Below, piece by piece: positions 53,116-64,000 of a stretch of DNA of 64,000 nt; the first letter of the stretch is position 1; the number at the start of each line of letters is the position of its first letter. The notes beneath the pieces were generated by a model. It saw nothing but the letters and a program-made list of their open reading frames with translations, searched no databases and was not told the origin of the DNA. The position numbers and the translations under genes were made by a program. This DNA comes from Gymnogyps californianus (taxonomy: Eukaryota > Chordata > Aves > Accipitriformes > Cathartidae). The stretch spans positions 17,422,101-17,486,100 of the forward strand of contig NC_059500.1 in NCBI RefSeq assembly GCF_018139145.2, written 5' to 3'.

Positions 53116-55470
53116 AATTTCATTTTATAATCTGTTTATTCTTGAAAAACATAGGCAACGGAAAATGGTTTTATTGCTGTGGGATTTTTTCAGAAAAACA
53201 ATGTTCCTGATGAACATCTCATCGCTAAGCTTATCGACAGATAAATAGTACAGTTTCAAGAAATATCTTTATTTTCATTATGTAATTATAGGAGTTGAGA
53301 ACAAGTTCAATTAAAAATAATTTAAAATATCTGTTTCAGTTTAGTTTTATAAGAGTGTTTTCTTTGAATTCCACTCCCCTTTTTTAGACCACGAAAAACA
53401 TTAGTCTGAAATACCAAGTTTCAGTCCACAGGAACAATTTTACAACAGACATATAAAAACCCAGAAAGAAATACTTTACAATGGAAATTCTGACAGAGCA
53501 AGAAGTACATTGAGTCACAGAGGCAAACACTATAATACCTGGAGTTTCATAAAAATTAATGATAAGGTCAAAACTGAACTGAAGATAACTGCCTGGTGCC
53601 TTCATCAGACAGCAATAATACCTGCCTCACAGCTGCTGACAAAGCTTGCACGAGCCTCCAGTCAAAAACAACTGCGTGGTTTGCCTGGTGCAGCATCTTT
53701 CAGTCTGCTCAGGAAAATGTTGATAGAGGTATTTTCAACCTAATTTGGACCTCTTTTTTTTCTGGTACCCTGAAACCCCTATATCCTTTACACCAAATAC
53801 ATCTCAGGATAATTGGCATTATTATAAACAAACACCCAAAATAAATTCTTACAAATTAAAGAAAATATGAAATGTTCGTCTTAAAGAACTGTGCAGGAAA
53901 CACCAGCATGGTTTGTGAATACTTACTTTCTATCTTTATAATCATCCATATCATCAAGCTCTATAAAATTCCCAGAACAGAAATTCCATCCTAAAAGGCT
54001 AATATGTTTGCAATTATTGAGATACAAATTAAGAACTTCTCTGCAAAGTCATTATTATGATTCATTCTTTTAATCAGCTGGTGCAAATTGTGTTCAGAAC
54101 CTTTGAATTTTTTTTAATGGAAAATTGAGAAAGACATTTATTATCTCCATTTCTATCCTTCAGTTTCAAAGTGTGATTTTGAGTTACAGACCTCCATGTA
54201 ATGCAGTGCAACAGATTTCGGTGCCTTCAAATACATTAATTCAGAACATGAACCAGAGATATTCCATGTACAAATTTAGTACTGTAATGCTTCTCCCTAA
54301 GCTTGAAAAGATTTGAATGTAAAAATGTTAAATTTCTGCAGCAGTGCAAAGTTCTTAGTAATGAACCTATGCAAGGTTATTCAGCTGAGCTTTGTGTTCC
54401 CTAAATTCTTTCAACTTTTGGGATGAACCTCCTTTAAATTTCATCTCAAGGAAGAGTGAGTTCATAATCAATGGCAAATTCACCATTGCTAACCAAATAT
54501 TATCTTAATGATCTATTCTAAAACGGATATGCTTAAATACTTCCAGCAAATCTAACACAAATTACAATGAATCCCCCAAAAGATAACAAGGCATAGACAT
54601 TTGCAAACTGCCATATAATTTTAGTATCCATTTACTTTTTAATTAGGATTCAGTGCCAAAAAAAAGCATAGGTCCTTACAAGTAAACTGTTGCAATACCT
54701 CAGAGTCTCGTTGCCAGGTGTCATCCTGAACCTTGTACTGGTGATAAAGGCTTTCTGGGCAGTATCAGAATGCTGATCCAAAAAATTCCTTGCAAAAAAG
54801 TGATTTGAAAGCAAATACTAAGGACTATGAGGAATACCAAGACACTCTACCTCCCTCTGAAAAGTGTCTTTACCCAGGGCTTTAGGTAGACATCACTTCT
54901 TTCAGACCACTGTGTAAGATTCACAGCACGCTTTTATAAAAGCAGCAGGAGGAGACAGTGCCAGGCCTTTTTATGCAATTATGTTTGGTGGTGGGAGATG
55001 ATTTGTTTTAGCTTTTGTCTTAACTTTCGTATTAATTAGATTAATTAGGGCATGAGTCACAACATCCAAAATTGGAGTCAGATCCAGATTTTTAAAGGAT
55101 TGCACAAAGGTCTTCAGATCTGGGAATTATTTTCTCTATGCTGCAGCAGTAATGGTCAGATGAAATTCAAACCTACTTTCTCCTCAGTTAAGGTTTGATG
55201 TTCAGGACTGTAGATCTAATTTTTATCAATCATCAGAACTGTTTCAATATTTATGCTTTTCACTTCCAAAGTAGCCCATATCCTAGTGTCTGAACCTGTG
55301 CTTTGCCTTTTGAGAAAAAAGTTGAAATTATGCTGGATCTTATTAATTCAGAGTTAGTCACAGTCAGCAAGGAAGAACACAATGCATCCTTTTTACATAT
55401 ATGGTTACTCTGCTGTGTACAGTATGTGTAGAGTGAAAATAATTGTGAGTATGCCAAACTCCTCTTCGCA

Positions 55471-55495
55471 TGACATGTTCTTCATGAACATGTCA
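55471..55495. repeat. Perfect inverted repeat, 10-bp arms
   Basis: TGACATGTTC at 55471-55480 and its exact reverse complement at 55486-55495 flank a 5-base loop (TTCAT). Confidence 0.9.
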
Positions 55496-58400
55496 CATGG
55501 CTCTCAAATTTGCTTTCAGACTCCAGCCTGTGAAATTTTCATTCACTCCCATGCAATTTATATGTAAAGGTCCATCTACATGGTAGGTGATTTTCTAGAG
55601 TCAACTGATTTGTTTCACCCAGAAAACATGAGCTATATTTTTAAATCCAGTCAAGTGCTGTCACTGCTGAAGAGCAGAAGAGAAATCACCATGGCAATCA
55701 CGATCCATCAACTTCCCCAAGGATTTTAAGTAATTAGTTCTCACAAGTTTTTTGAAGTTTGTGCAGGACACATATATAGTTTGTATACCGATATACAAGT
55801 TAAATTACCTTTTTTGTATTGCATTCTTAGAAATGACTGGCAACATACAGAATATATCATGCCTTCAGAAGATCCTTCAGGAAATTAAAGTGGGCAGCAA
55901 GGTCCCATTTTCCTTGGTCATTGTCACAGGATTTTATTGCCATTTAATAGGAATGGTCTTATGATCTCACCAGGAAAATACTTTGGAAGGGGTGGTTTTT
56001 ACATTTTCAATTTCTGCATAAGCAGATGAGAACAAAATATTTGCCAGTGGATGTGAAGCTAGAGATAAATAAGATAAAATAAACACAGCTCTGGAAGACC
56101 TCCAGCGTCAAAGCTGGCAACCTGGCTCATGAGACCAAGCAGTCAGGAAAGAAAAGAATTCACTTAAATACTTTATTTAATTAATTTTGGCTTTTGTGAA
56201 TAACTGAGTCATTTTGAGACTAAAAGATACTCCTGCTCAGGACTTCATCCTGTTAGTTTTTCTATTCCCGTAACATAATAAGGAATAGCAAGACACTCAT
56301 CTTGAGTTCTGCATAGATGAGAGCTCAAACTCTGTAACTGAAGTTTTAGCCTGCTTAAAGCATTAGTAAGGTACACAAAAGTACTTTCTGGACCTCAGGA
56401 ATGAATTAAGCTGTCTATACAAACATAATGTAATTGTTTGATCTAACCTTAATAGCATTATGTGCTCAATCTAGATGTGTGTAGGCCAGTGATGATTAAA
56501 TACCCTCGACTGAAGTCAAAGACTGGTGAATCATCAAAAGTCTCATCATCAGTCTCTCACTCACCAGTCTTGCACCCCTTCAAGTCTGGTATGGAAGAAG
56601 AGCTCACAAACTCCTTGCTGTTTGGCCTGCATGCTGACTTGTCAGGGTGAAACTCCAGCTGGAAAGATGCCAATATTTCATTCCAGGGATTTGTTTGTTT
56701 CATTTTAGAGTGAAACCTGCCAGGGAAAAAGATTGCTGTGTCCGCAGTACAGAAAAAAGTATGATGGGACTGAAGCTCAGCTGTTTTAAATGTTCGTGTG
56801 TGCTAGGGTGAGAAGGAGTTTGGTGAGAATTTCATTAAGCTCTCTTTAGACTTGAAAGCTCACCAGGTTTAAACAATCTCTCTTTAGCTGAGACTTTCAA
56901 GGTTTTCAAAGCCTCATTAATTTTAATCACCCTCTATTGATCTGGCCACACTCCTGGCAAAATCAAACCTGTTAGTCAAACAGAAGTAAATTTTAGCCCT
57001 GGTTATGCTCCATTCAAATGTTAACTGGCACCATTAAATATCACAGATACGGTTTTTAAGCATGTAGTATTGCATTCATGATGCTTAAAGACTTAAAAAG
57101 CAATCCTTCCTCACCAAGTGCCTATCAACAGATAAATACTCAACAACGCTAACAGCTTTGAATTTTCTCACAATGGTGAATGAAGAAAATAATATGAGAC
57201 AAACATTGACAGTAAGGAAACACCATGTGATCTGCTTTTGATGGTGTATATCCACCCACTACCCAAAAGAAAAAGAACAGATTTATCCTGGTTTTGTGTT
57301 ATGAAGGAACTGAAAAAAATCCGAGAGCCGGAGGGGACTGAGAAGACATATGACTGCTTGGGTTTAAGAGAGGTGGTTGCTGACCAGATTACCTTGCAAA
57401 GGAACAAGGCCTGTTGGTGTTAGAGTTACATTTCTTGGTTATATGTGTCTGTAGATGGCACAATTTGATCCCATCATAGAAGAAAAAGTAATCGTTGTTT
57501 CCTGCTTAGGTAACTGTATGCAATAACCACGTTTTATGTTGAATTTTTAAACACCTAGTCTTTGTTCAGTATGGATTCAAATGATTTGCAGCAAAATCAT
57601 GTGAACATTAAACATACATATATTAAAAAAAAAAAAGAGGAATGTGTTTGTGAATGATTCAGTAACCAAAAAGCAGGTATAAGTCCTAAAAAATAACATC
57701 CAGTCACCTCTTGATACAAGGTAGAAATGTTGGATTATAATTAAAACCAATGAGTACAACACATTTTTCATAATTCTTCATGTGTTTGCCACTGTATTTT
57801 AATACAAATCTATGCATATTTTTTAAGTCTTCATCATGCTCACAATAAGTGGGTATTGACTCCTTCAGAGAAAGACATTAAGATTTATTGACCTCAAAGG
57901 TAAATATTAGCTGAGGTGAAGCTAAGGTCAAGATTTCTCTTAGGAGACAATTAATCTTGATATTCAGTGAGACAACGAATTATCATCTATATTAATATAT
58001 ACATTCTAACAACTAGGTTCATTACGCACATTGAAAATCAATTATGAACTTCATGTCTTAATCAGTTACAACTGGAAACTTCTCTTGTGCAACACGTTTT
58101 CTTTTAACAATGTTGTTACAAAAACCAGACACACACTAGGACAAGAGACCTGCTTACTGAGGGGTGAACAGTAGTCAGCCATAATAGAAGTCTGTACGTC
58201 AACAGGTTTTAGATTGGAAAGTACTTCAGTAATGAAACTGGGGACATATAAATCATCTTGGAAAGAAACTAATAAGAAAAATCTCAATACTTTTCTACAA
58301 TAGTGCATTTCAGTCATCCCTGCGTTAAGAATTTTCTTGCCTTCTCTATCTTTTAATGTACCATACTTCATTTTACCATTAACTTTCTGGAACCTTTAAT

Positions 58401-58787
58401 TCCATTGTTTATTTAAAAAAAATTATCAAATGGATTTAGAGATTAAAAGTACTAGAATACATGTTTCTAGGAGTATCGATACGAATTGAGTGATAAAATT
58501 TGATAATGTTGCAACAGAGATCCAACATTTAACCTGGTTTAAGAAGCTACCTACTTTCATTTAAGGTCAAGGAAGTATTGGGGTTGTGCAGTTAGAAGCT
58601 GAAGGACTGAGTCCTGCAACATTTTGAGTTTTCAAACTTTTTTGGATCATATGATCAAATATTTCCCAAATATTCCTGAATTTAATATTTGACTGAAAAT
58701 GTATGTGTTAAATTTTTATGTTATATTGATAAAGTCTATAAAGTATGGCGTAGTGTTACTGGTATCTCAGTAGGTGATTTACATAAA

Positions 58788-58823
58788 CAACACATTATAA
58801 ATAATGAATTTTATAATGTGTTG
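58788..58823. repeat. Perfect inverted repeat, 14-bp arms
   Basis: CAACACATTATAAA at 58788-58801 is matched exactly by its reverse complement at 58810-58823 across an 8-base loop (TAATGAAT). It is the strongest short hairpin I noticed in the window. No terminator, RNA gene or transposon context is evident. Confidence 0.92.
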
Positions 58824-60605
58824 CATATAACATTTGAAAGTCACAGTTGCTGGGATGTTAATTATGTTACTGTTGCCTGCCTTGTACACAAATTCTATTT
58901 CCAATTTTACATTCTTAAAATATTTACAATTTCAATGATCTACAGACCAAAGCTATTTCACTGAGAAAATCAATGAATAATTCTGAATAATTAATATATT
59001 AGAGAATTTTGTGATCTGTTTCTAAACAATGAACAATAGCACAGAAAGCTGTATTGTTTGAAAGAAGCTGAACAAGTAAAAAGTAAACATAATCTATTCT
59101 TCAGGTTAGGAAATGCTCTGAGATGAGCTAGAATTTTAAGGATGAAAGATGTAATTTGGATTTCACATTACCATAATCTGAAATAATATAAAAATAACTA
59201 TGGGCTATTTAAAGTGTAAATATATGATTAAAAAGTAACAGGCATTTGAGGAAGATGGAATAAGTTTGACTCTAAAGCGATAGTTAACTTTCATAATGAG
59301 GAACAGTTTGGGCCCATACAGACAAAATGACATAGGATCATTGTCTCTTCATCTAAGATGCTTACATGATTTCCCAAGAGGTCTTATTGTGCCATGTTCC
59401 CTCTCCTCCCCCTTTTTTAGAAGTATAAATAACAGCTTGTGATCATCAGATGCAACTGATATTTCTGATCAAAGATCTTGTGACAGGAGTAAAATCATCA
59501 CTCCAGACCTGAATGGAGCTGTATTTAATTTGTCCAGTGATCAAAACCCAGACACTACTTTTGTTAGTTTTATTAAAATTGCCGCAATAAAATTGCCAAA
59601 TTATACTCCATTTTGAGTTGAAAAGTAGTTCTAAATGCAATCTTTAGCTCATACGAAAATAATTTCAAGTATGACCATCTAACCCATTTTTGTAGATAAT
59701 CAGAAACCTTGTTCACAGCAAGTGGATAATTTTTTTGTTCACAGATAATTCACCAGAACAGCTATGTCACCACTTGAAAGTATTAACTGACAAGGTTCCA
59801 TTATTACATTATATGCAATATATTCAATTCCATGAATTCATTAAAAGTGGCCTGAAGAACAAAGAAATTATATGCCTCTGTTAATTTTTTCACAGAGATT
59901 GAAAAGAAAAATATACTTGCAAGCTATACCTGTCAGATTATTTAATTATTTTATTCATCACTGTGATACTGAAGTGAAAACTTTGACTGATATATTATAC
60001 ATGCTAAAAAGCGGTATGCGCACAAAAAAATTTAAACATATTAATTAATCAGAACCAGATATGTTTAAACATTTTTTTTTTACAGAATTGCTTAATCAGA
60101 AGTGTTCTAATCTTAGCTGAATAATTGTTATGAAAATCTTTGAAAGTATAAAGTGTATTGGCCAACTGAATTTCTTCAGGAACAGGAGTTCAAAGGACTC
60201 ATTTAAAGTGTGTTTGCAGACTTTTGTCTTTCCTTGAATTCCCCAGAGATCATTAAAGTAAAGGAAATCTTCTCATTCCTCTTGATCTTGAAATTCGAGA
60301 TTTGTTAGATGTATTGTTTAAGATCCACCTTTGGTTTAGAGCTGGGAATCAAGGATTGAGCAGTTTTTCCTACAAATCCACCAAACCCACTTATTAGCCA
60401 AAATCCATAACTAGCCCACCACATTAAGCCTAATTAATACGAAAGACATACCAGCATTATTCAACATCATCTCCAAGTTCTCTTACTCCTTTGTTTCTCT
60501 ATCAACACTGTGCTATAAGAACAGTATACTCCCTAAATTACAAAATTCAATGAAAAAATTCAAATAACTTAATATAATCTGAGTTTCCAGAATTAGAACT
60601 TTTGA

Positions 60606-61351
60606 AATCATAGAATCATAGAATCATTTGAGTTGGAAAAGACCCTTAAGGGATCATCAAGTCCAACTGTTAACCTAACACTACCAAGTCCACCACTAAA
60701 CCATGTCCCTAAGTGCCACGTCTACACATCTTTTAAATGTGTAGGTGGTCACCATCACTTCAGGGATGGTGACTCAACCACTTTCCTGGGCAGCCTGTTC
60801 CAGGGCTTGATAACCCTTTCAGTGAAGAAATTTTTCCTAATATCCAATCTAAACCCCCCCTGGCACAACTTGAGGCCGTTTCTTCTCATCCTATCGCTTG
60901 TTACTTGGGAAAAGAAGCTGACATCCACCTCGCTACAACCTCCTTTCAGGTAGTTGTAGAGAGTGATCAGGTCTCCCCTCAGCCTCCTTTTCTGCAGGCT
61001 AAATATCCCCAGTTCTCTCAGCCTCTCCTCGGAAGACTTGTTCTCTAGACCCTTCACCAGCTTCATTGCCCTTCTTTGGACATGCTCCAGCACCTCAATG
61101 TCTTTCTTGTAGTGAGGGGCCCAAAACTGAACACAGTATTTGAAATGCGGCCTCACCAGTGCCGAGTACAGGGGGATGATCACTTCCCTAGTCCTGCTGG
61201 CCACACTATTTCTGATACAAGCCAGGATGCTATGGGCCTTCTTGGCCGCCTGGGCACACTGCTGGCTCATATTCAGCCGGCTGTCGACTAACACCCCCAG
61301 GTCCTTTTCCGCTAGGCAGCTTTCCAGCCACTCTTCCCCAATCCTATAGCA
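60606..61351 (-). mobile_element. CR1 LINE, 5'-truncated copy
   Basis: This is a chicken-repeat-1 non-LTR retrotransposon on the minus strand. Its 3' end at 60606 carries the CR1 terminal repeat (ATTCTATGATTCTATGATT on the minus strand). Upstream lie the short 3' UTR and the end of ORF2. The copy is truncated at about 61351, where CR1 sequence stops and AT-rich flank begins. About 745 bp of an element normally several kb long remain. 5' truncation of this kind is the rule for CR1 inserted by target-primed reverse transcription. The coding part is well preserved, so it is not among the oldest copies. No clear target duplication was found, as is usual for CR1. Confidence 0.95.
60696..61350 (-). 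pseudogene. CR1 ORF2 (reverse transcriptase) C-terminal remnant, frameshifted
   Basis: This is the C-terminal end of the CR1 ORF2 polyprotein, downstream of the endonuclease and core polymerase domains, which are missing here. The frame is open from about 61350. It contains the recognisable CR1 stretches [59 protein letters not shown] and [20 protein letters not shown]. The main frame stops at about 60753-60755, just after ESPSLK. The usual C-terminus (FKR...RDMV) resumes in another frame and ends at a TAG at 60696-60698, so a frameshift or small indel lies near 60750. With no 5' half and a broken end, this cannot encode a working protein. Confidence 0.92.
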
Positions 61352-62217
61352 TTGTATGCTACTACATTGCTACTACCACTATGTTGTTTAGTCTTCAATG
61401 TTCTGACATCAGCTTCAGTTTGAGTCACCTTTTACCTTCAACCTTTTCCTGTTCTCTGCTCCTCACCTCACAGATTCGAGTTTCCTCTTTTCCAGAACCA
61501 AACTCAGACTTTCAGCCCTAACCATCTCTGTAACTGTCAATACATATCCTTTTCTGTTTCAACTTCAATTTACAATTTCTGTTCAGGCATTCTCTGTTTC
61601 CTTATTTCAAAGCAACCTTAAAACCATTCAAGGCTCCCTCCAGCATTTCATCAGTTCCTCTAATGACTGTTTTAGTGACCTCCAGCTCCTTCATTTTCTT
61701 TTGCTACAGAACCAGAATTTTATTGTCTTCTCATCTGGTCAGCTGTCTTTAATCTCTGTGATCAAGTCCTCTCAAAATCTGGTCCTGGCCCCCCTACACC
61801 TACTTCATAATTCCTCCATTAACCTTTCCTTGTAACATTTGCTCTCATCACATATACCCACTTTCCATGGTGATTCTGTAGGTATCTGTTTGCACTCTCA
61901 TCTCTCCTGTTCAGCCTTTATCTCTAGATAATGTTATCTGCAACTACAGATTAAGTACTGTCTTTTTTTATCACTAAAAACTCATAGATCTTCCATTTCA
62001 GGTCCTTCTTCTAGTTATATTAAAATGGTGACATATCTTCCTAACATCCTTGCGGAAGTGTAGCAATCACCTCAAATACACCTCCCCTTTCTCTTTAGAC
62101 TCCACAGGTTTGGCAGGCACTTTCCCAGAATTTGAGTAGCAGCCTCCTTTTTCTTCAAACCCTCCTCAATCTTTTTGCTGTGATAGAAGCAAGTTTTCTG
62201 GGAGTTGAGAAGCTTAT
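61352..62217. other. Pyrimidine-rich non-coding DNA, no gene seen
   Basis: The plus strand is rich in C and T without a repeat unit. No open frame, RNA gene or transposon end is recognised between the two CR1 copies. Confidence 0.5.
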
Positions 62218-62310
62218 TGAATCATAGCATAACCTTGAGGTCACCTAGTCCAGCCTCATGCTCAAAACCAGCCTTGAAGTTAGACCAGGCTGCTCAGTGT
62301 TTCAACACTT
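62218..62310 (-). mobile_element. Decayed CR1 3' tail
   Basis: ATTGAATCATAGCATAACC followed by GAGGTCACCTAGTCCAGCCT, CATGCTCAAAACCAG and TTAGACCAGGCTGCTCAG follows the order of the CR1 3' UTR read from the 3' end. The terminal repeat is down to one diverged copy. It is much more diverged than the copy at 60606. Weak CR1-like wording (CTAGCTTGCTGAGATTGCTC, about 62447-62466) appears further on and may belong to the same or another old fragment. Confidence 0.75.
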
Positions 62311-64000
62311 AGATGGGGAAGTCTTCCCCTCATGCCCAGTCGACATAGTCCTTATACCACTTTAGGACTGTTGACCCTTGTTCTACCACACACATCTCTG
62401 ACAAAAGCAGCAAAGAAACTGAATGAAGAATATTGGCCCATGTCTCTAGCTTGCTGAGATTGCTCTGAATGGCATTTGTGTGCCAAGACAGTCTATGTAT
62501 AGCTCCACATTTCCTTATTCTTTACATTGCTTGTTTATAACTTTCGATCTAATGACCTGATGTCATTAACTCCTTTTTTTGTTTGTTCTGTGTTTGCATT
62601 GTACTGTGACAGTCTATTCCTGTTATAAGACTTCCAGTTACTATGACACTTAAGTAGTTACAGTATAATGTCACAGTGTATAATAACTATGACCTTATAA
62701 GTGCTACTAAGAGCAAACTACTTGAGCATCTGAAAAATAGTCCTAAAAGTCTGTCAGAAATTGCCAATTGTTATCAAAGGGGGTGCAGGCATGCTATGCC
62801 CATACTGATTCAGTGTACCTGTTGATTTTCCATGCATTAAGCTGAGATAAATCAGAATTAGGTGAACTTCCCAGAGAAAAGTTGCTCATTCTGTGACACT
62901 AAAACTTTTTAACAATACATGTTGCTTTTATTAAACTTTTTGTTAGAAAAATTCAAAGAATTCATGGAAAATTCAAAACGGTTTTATTGCTCAAATGACA
63001 TTATTATTTTTTTTTATTTCCTTCAAATTTACTTTTTTATTGCAAATGTAAAATAAGTATTAATGACTTGTATACATTGAGTCAGAAAAAGTTTCATTTA
63101 GTTTTAAAATATTTTGAATGATTCGGTTTCCTTAACAAAAAGAAAAATCCTTTCCACCTGAAATTCTTTTCCTGTACCACTGACTTAACACAGCTATCTC
63201 GATGCAGTACCATTTCTGTCTTCTCTGCATTGCCTTCTGTATTCACACAGTTATTTCAAATCCACAAAGCTCTCTAGTAAACTGAACTGAGGGGGTGAGG
63301 AGTTTGTAATAACAGTCTGTGTTACCAAATTGCAGATTTATTCAGCAAATTCTTAAGTCAGTCAGTACTACCAGAGTAAGGAAGGCCTGTGGTACAGAAT
63401 TTTTTAAAACTCTCCTTTGAAATGTTCATTTTTGCTAGCATAGCAAGTACTGAAGTATTTATGGAAACAGCTGTGAGACACTGGTTTGCCGAACCGTGAA
63501 GGACAGATTCTATCTTCAAGGGTTCAAGAAGAAGGAAAATATAATATGAATTTATGCATAGATTCTCTGGGTGACAGAAATCAAAGGAAATGTTTCCTTA
63601 TATAGTGACAATTTACTGTGAGAAATAAACACAAACAGAAAGCCGAGGGTGGATTCTGACACAACTAGAATGAAAAACATGACTCTCGCCTGAATTTATT
63701 TCCTTAAATGCTTCTAAGTAGACAATATCTTTTCTATTTTTGTTTTATCAGTGGAGAGCAGTAGCTGTTCTCTATTCTATATGCTTTTAGTTTTGATTAC
63801 TGCTGTGTGGATGAAAGACCTTACAGTCTCAGATTATTTCTTATTTCTATTTAACAGAGATAGGTATTGACAGTATCCCTCTACTATGTACACCATGAGA
63901 TGGATTATAACTGCTTAATGATAGATAATAGAGCTTCTTCAAGCTCTGTAACCCTCCATTTTAGACAGCACTAAGAAGAGTATATCACCTCTTGCTGAAT
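62311..64000. other. AT-rich non-coding DNA, no gene seen
   Basis: Apart from a possible further CR1 relic at about 62400-62480, nothing is recognised. No open frame is long enough to consider. Confidence 0.5.

Larger units (their letters stand above)
53116..60605. other. AT-rich non-coding DNA, no gene seen
   Basis: No gene is recognised; open frames are at most about 101 codons. The region contains perfect inverted repeats at 55471-55495, 58788-58823 and 60031-60069, and motif-dense patches near 55020-55060 and 56830-57060, all treated under findings. Confidence 0.55.

Noticed and set aside
60633..61349. Plus-strand frames of 69-106 codons
   Set aside because: They are antisense shadows of the CR1 ORF2 remnant.
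1..64000. CRISPR array, tRNA, rRNA or bacterial-type operon
   Set aside because: No regularly spaced repeats with unique spacers, no tRNA B-box-like cloverleaf noticed, and the eukaryotic (bird) character is clear.

Overview
The window looks like non-coding DNA from a bird nuclear genome. The strongest evidence is a 5'-truncated CR1 LINE at 60606-61351 on the minus strand. It encodes the recognisable C-terminal part of the CR1 reverse transcriptase and ends in the ATTCTATG-type terminal repeat typical of avian CR1. AT-rich composition (well under half GC by eye), very few interspersed repeats, no Alu/B1-like SINEs and no L1 agree with this. I cannot name the species or the locus.

I found no convincing protein-coding exon, tRNA, rRNA or known small RNA gene in 64 kb. 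Nearly all open reading frames are short, lack homology I recognise, and are about as long as chance allows in six frames. The window is therefore an intergenic desert or the inside of a very large intron; the sequence alone cannot say which.

Layout. 1-20886 is single-copy AT-rich DNA with only small simple repeats: A19 at 6086, (CA)14 at 10742, C10 at 14541 and (GGA)n at 15292. 20887-21165 is an imperfect palindrome that looks like a miniature inverted-repeat element. 23171-23861 is a solo retroviral LTR on the minus strand, flanked by a perfect 5-bp duplication (AATGG) and still rich in CpG, so probably fairly young. 27530-27914 is an all-pyrimidine pentamer tract, (CTCCT)n with (CCCCT)n blocks and a C14 run. 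37360-37740 is a small GC-rich island of unknown nature, followed by AT-rich DNA of regulatory appearance. 53005-53115 may be a decayed amniote SINE/CR1-like tail. 60606-61351 is the clear CR1 copy and 62218-62310 is an older, decayed CR1 tail in the same orientation.

There is no operon, gene cluster or accessory system here, so no gene-to-gene pathway can be described. The points most worth a second look are the palindromic element, the young-looking solo LTR, the long polypyrimidine tract and several perfect short hairpins. The candidate regulatory patches rest only on motif content and need cross-species alignment.
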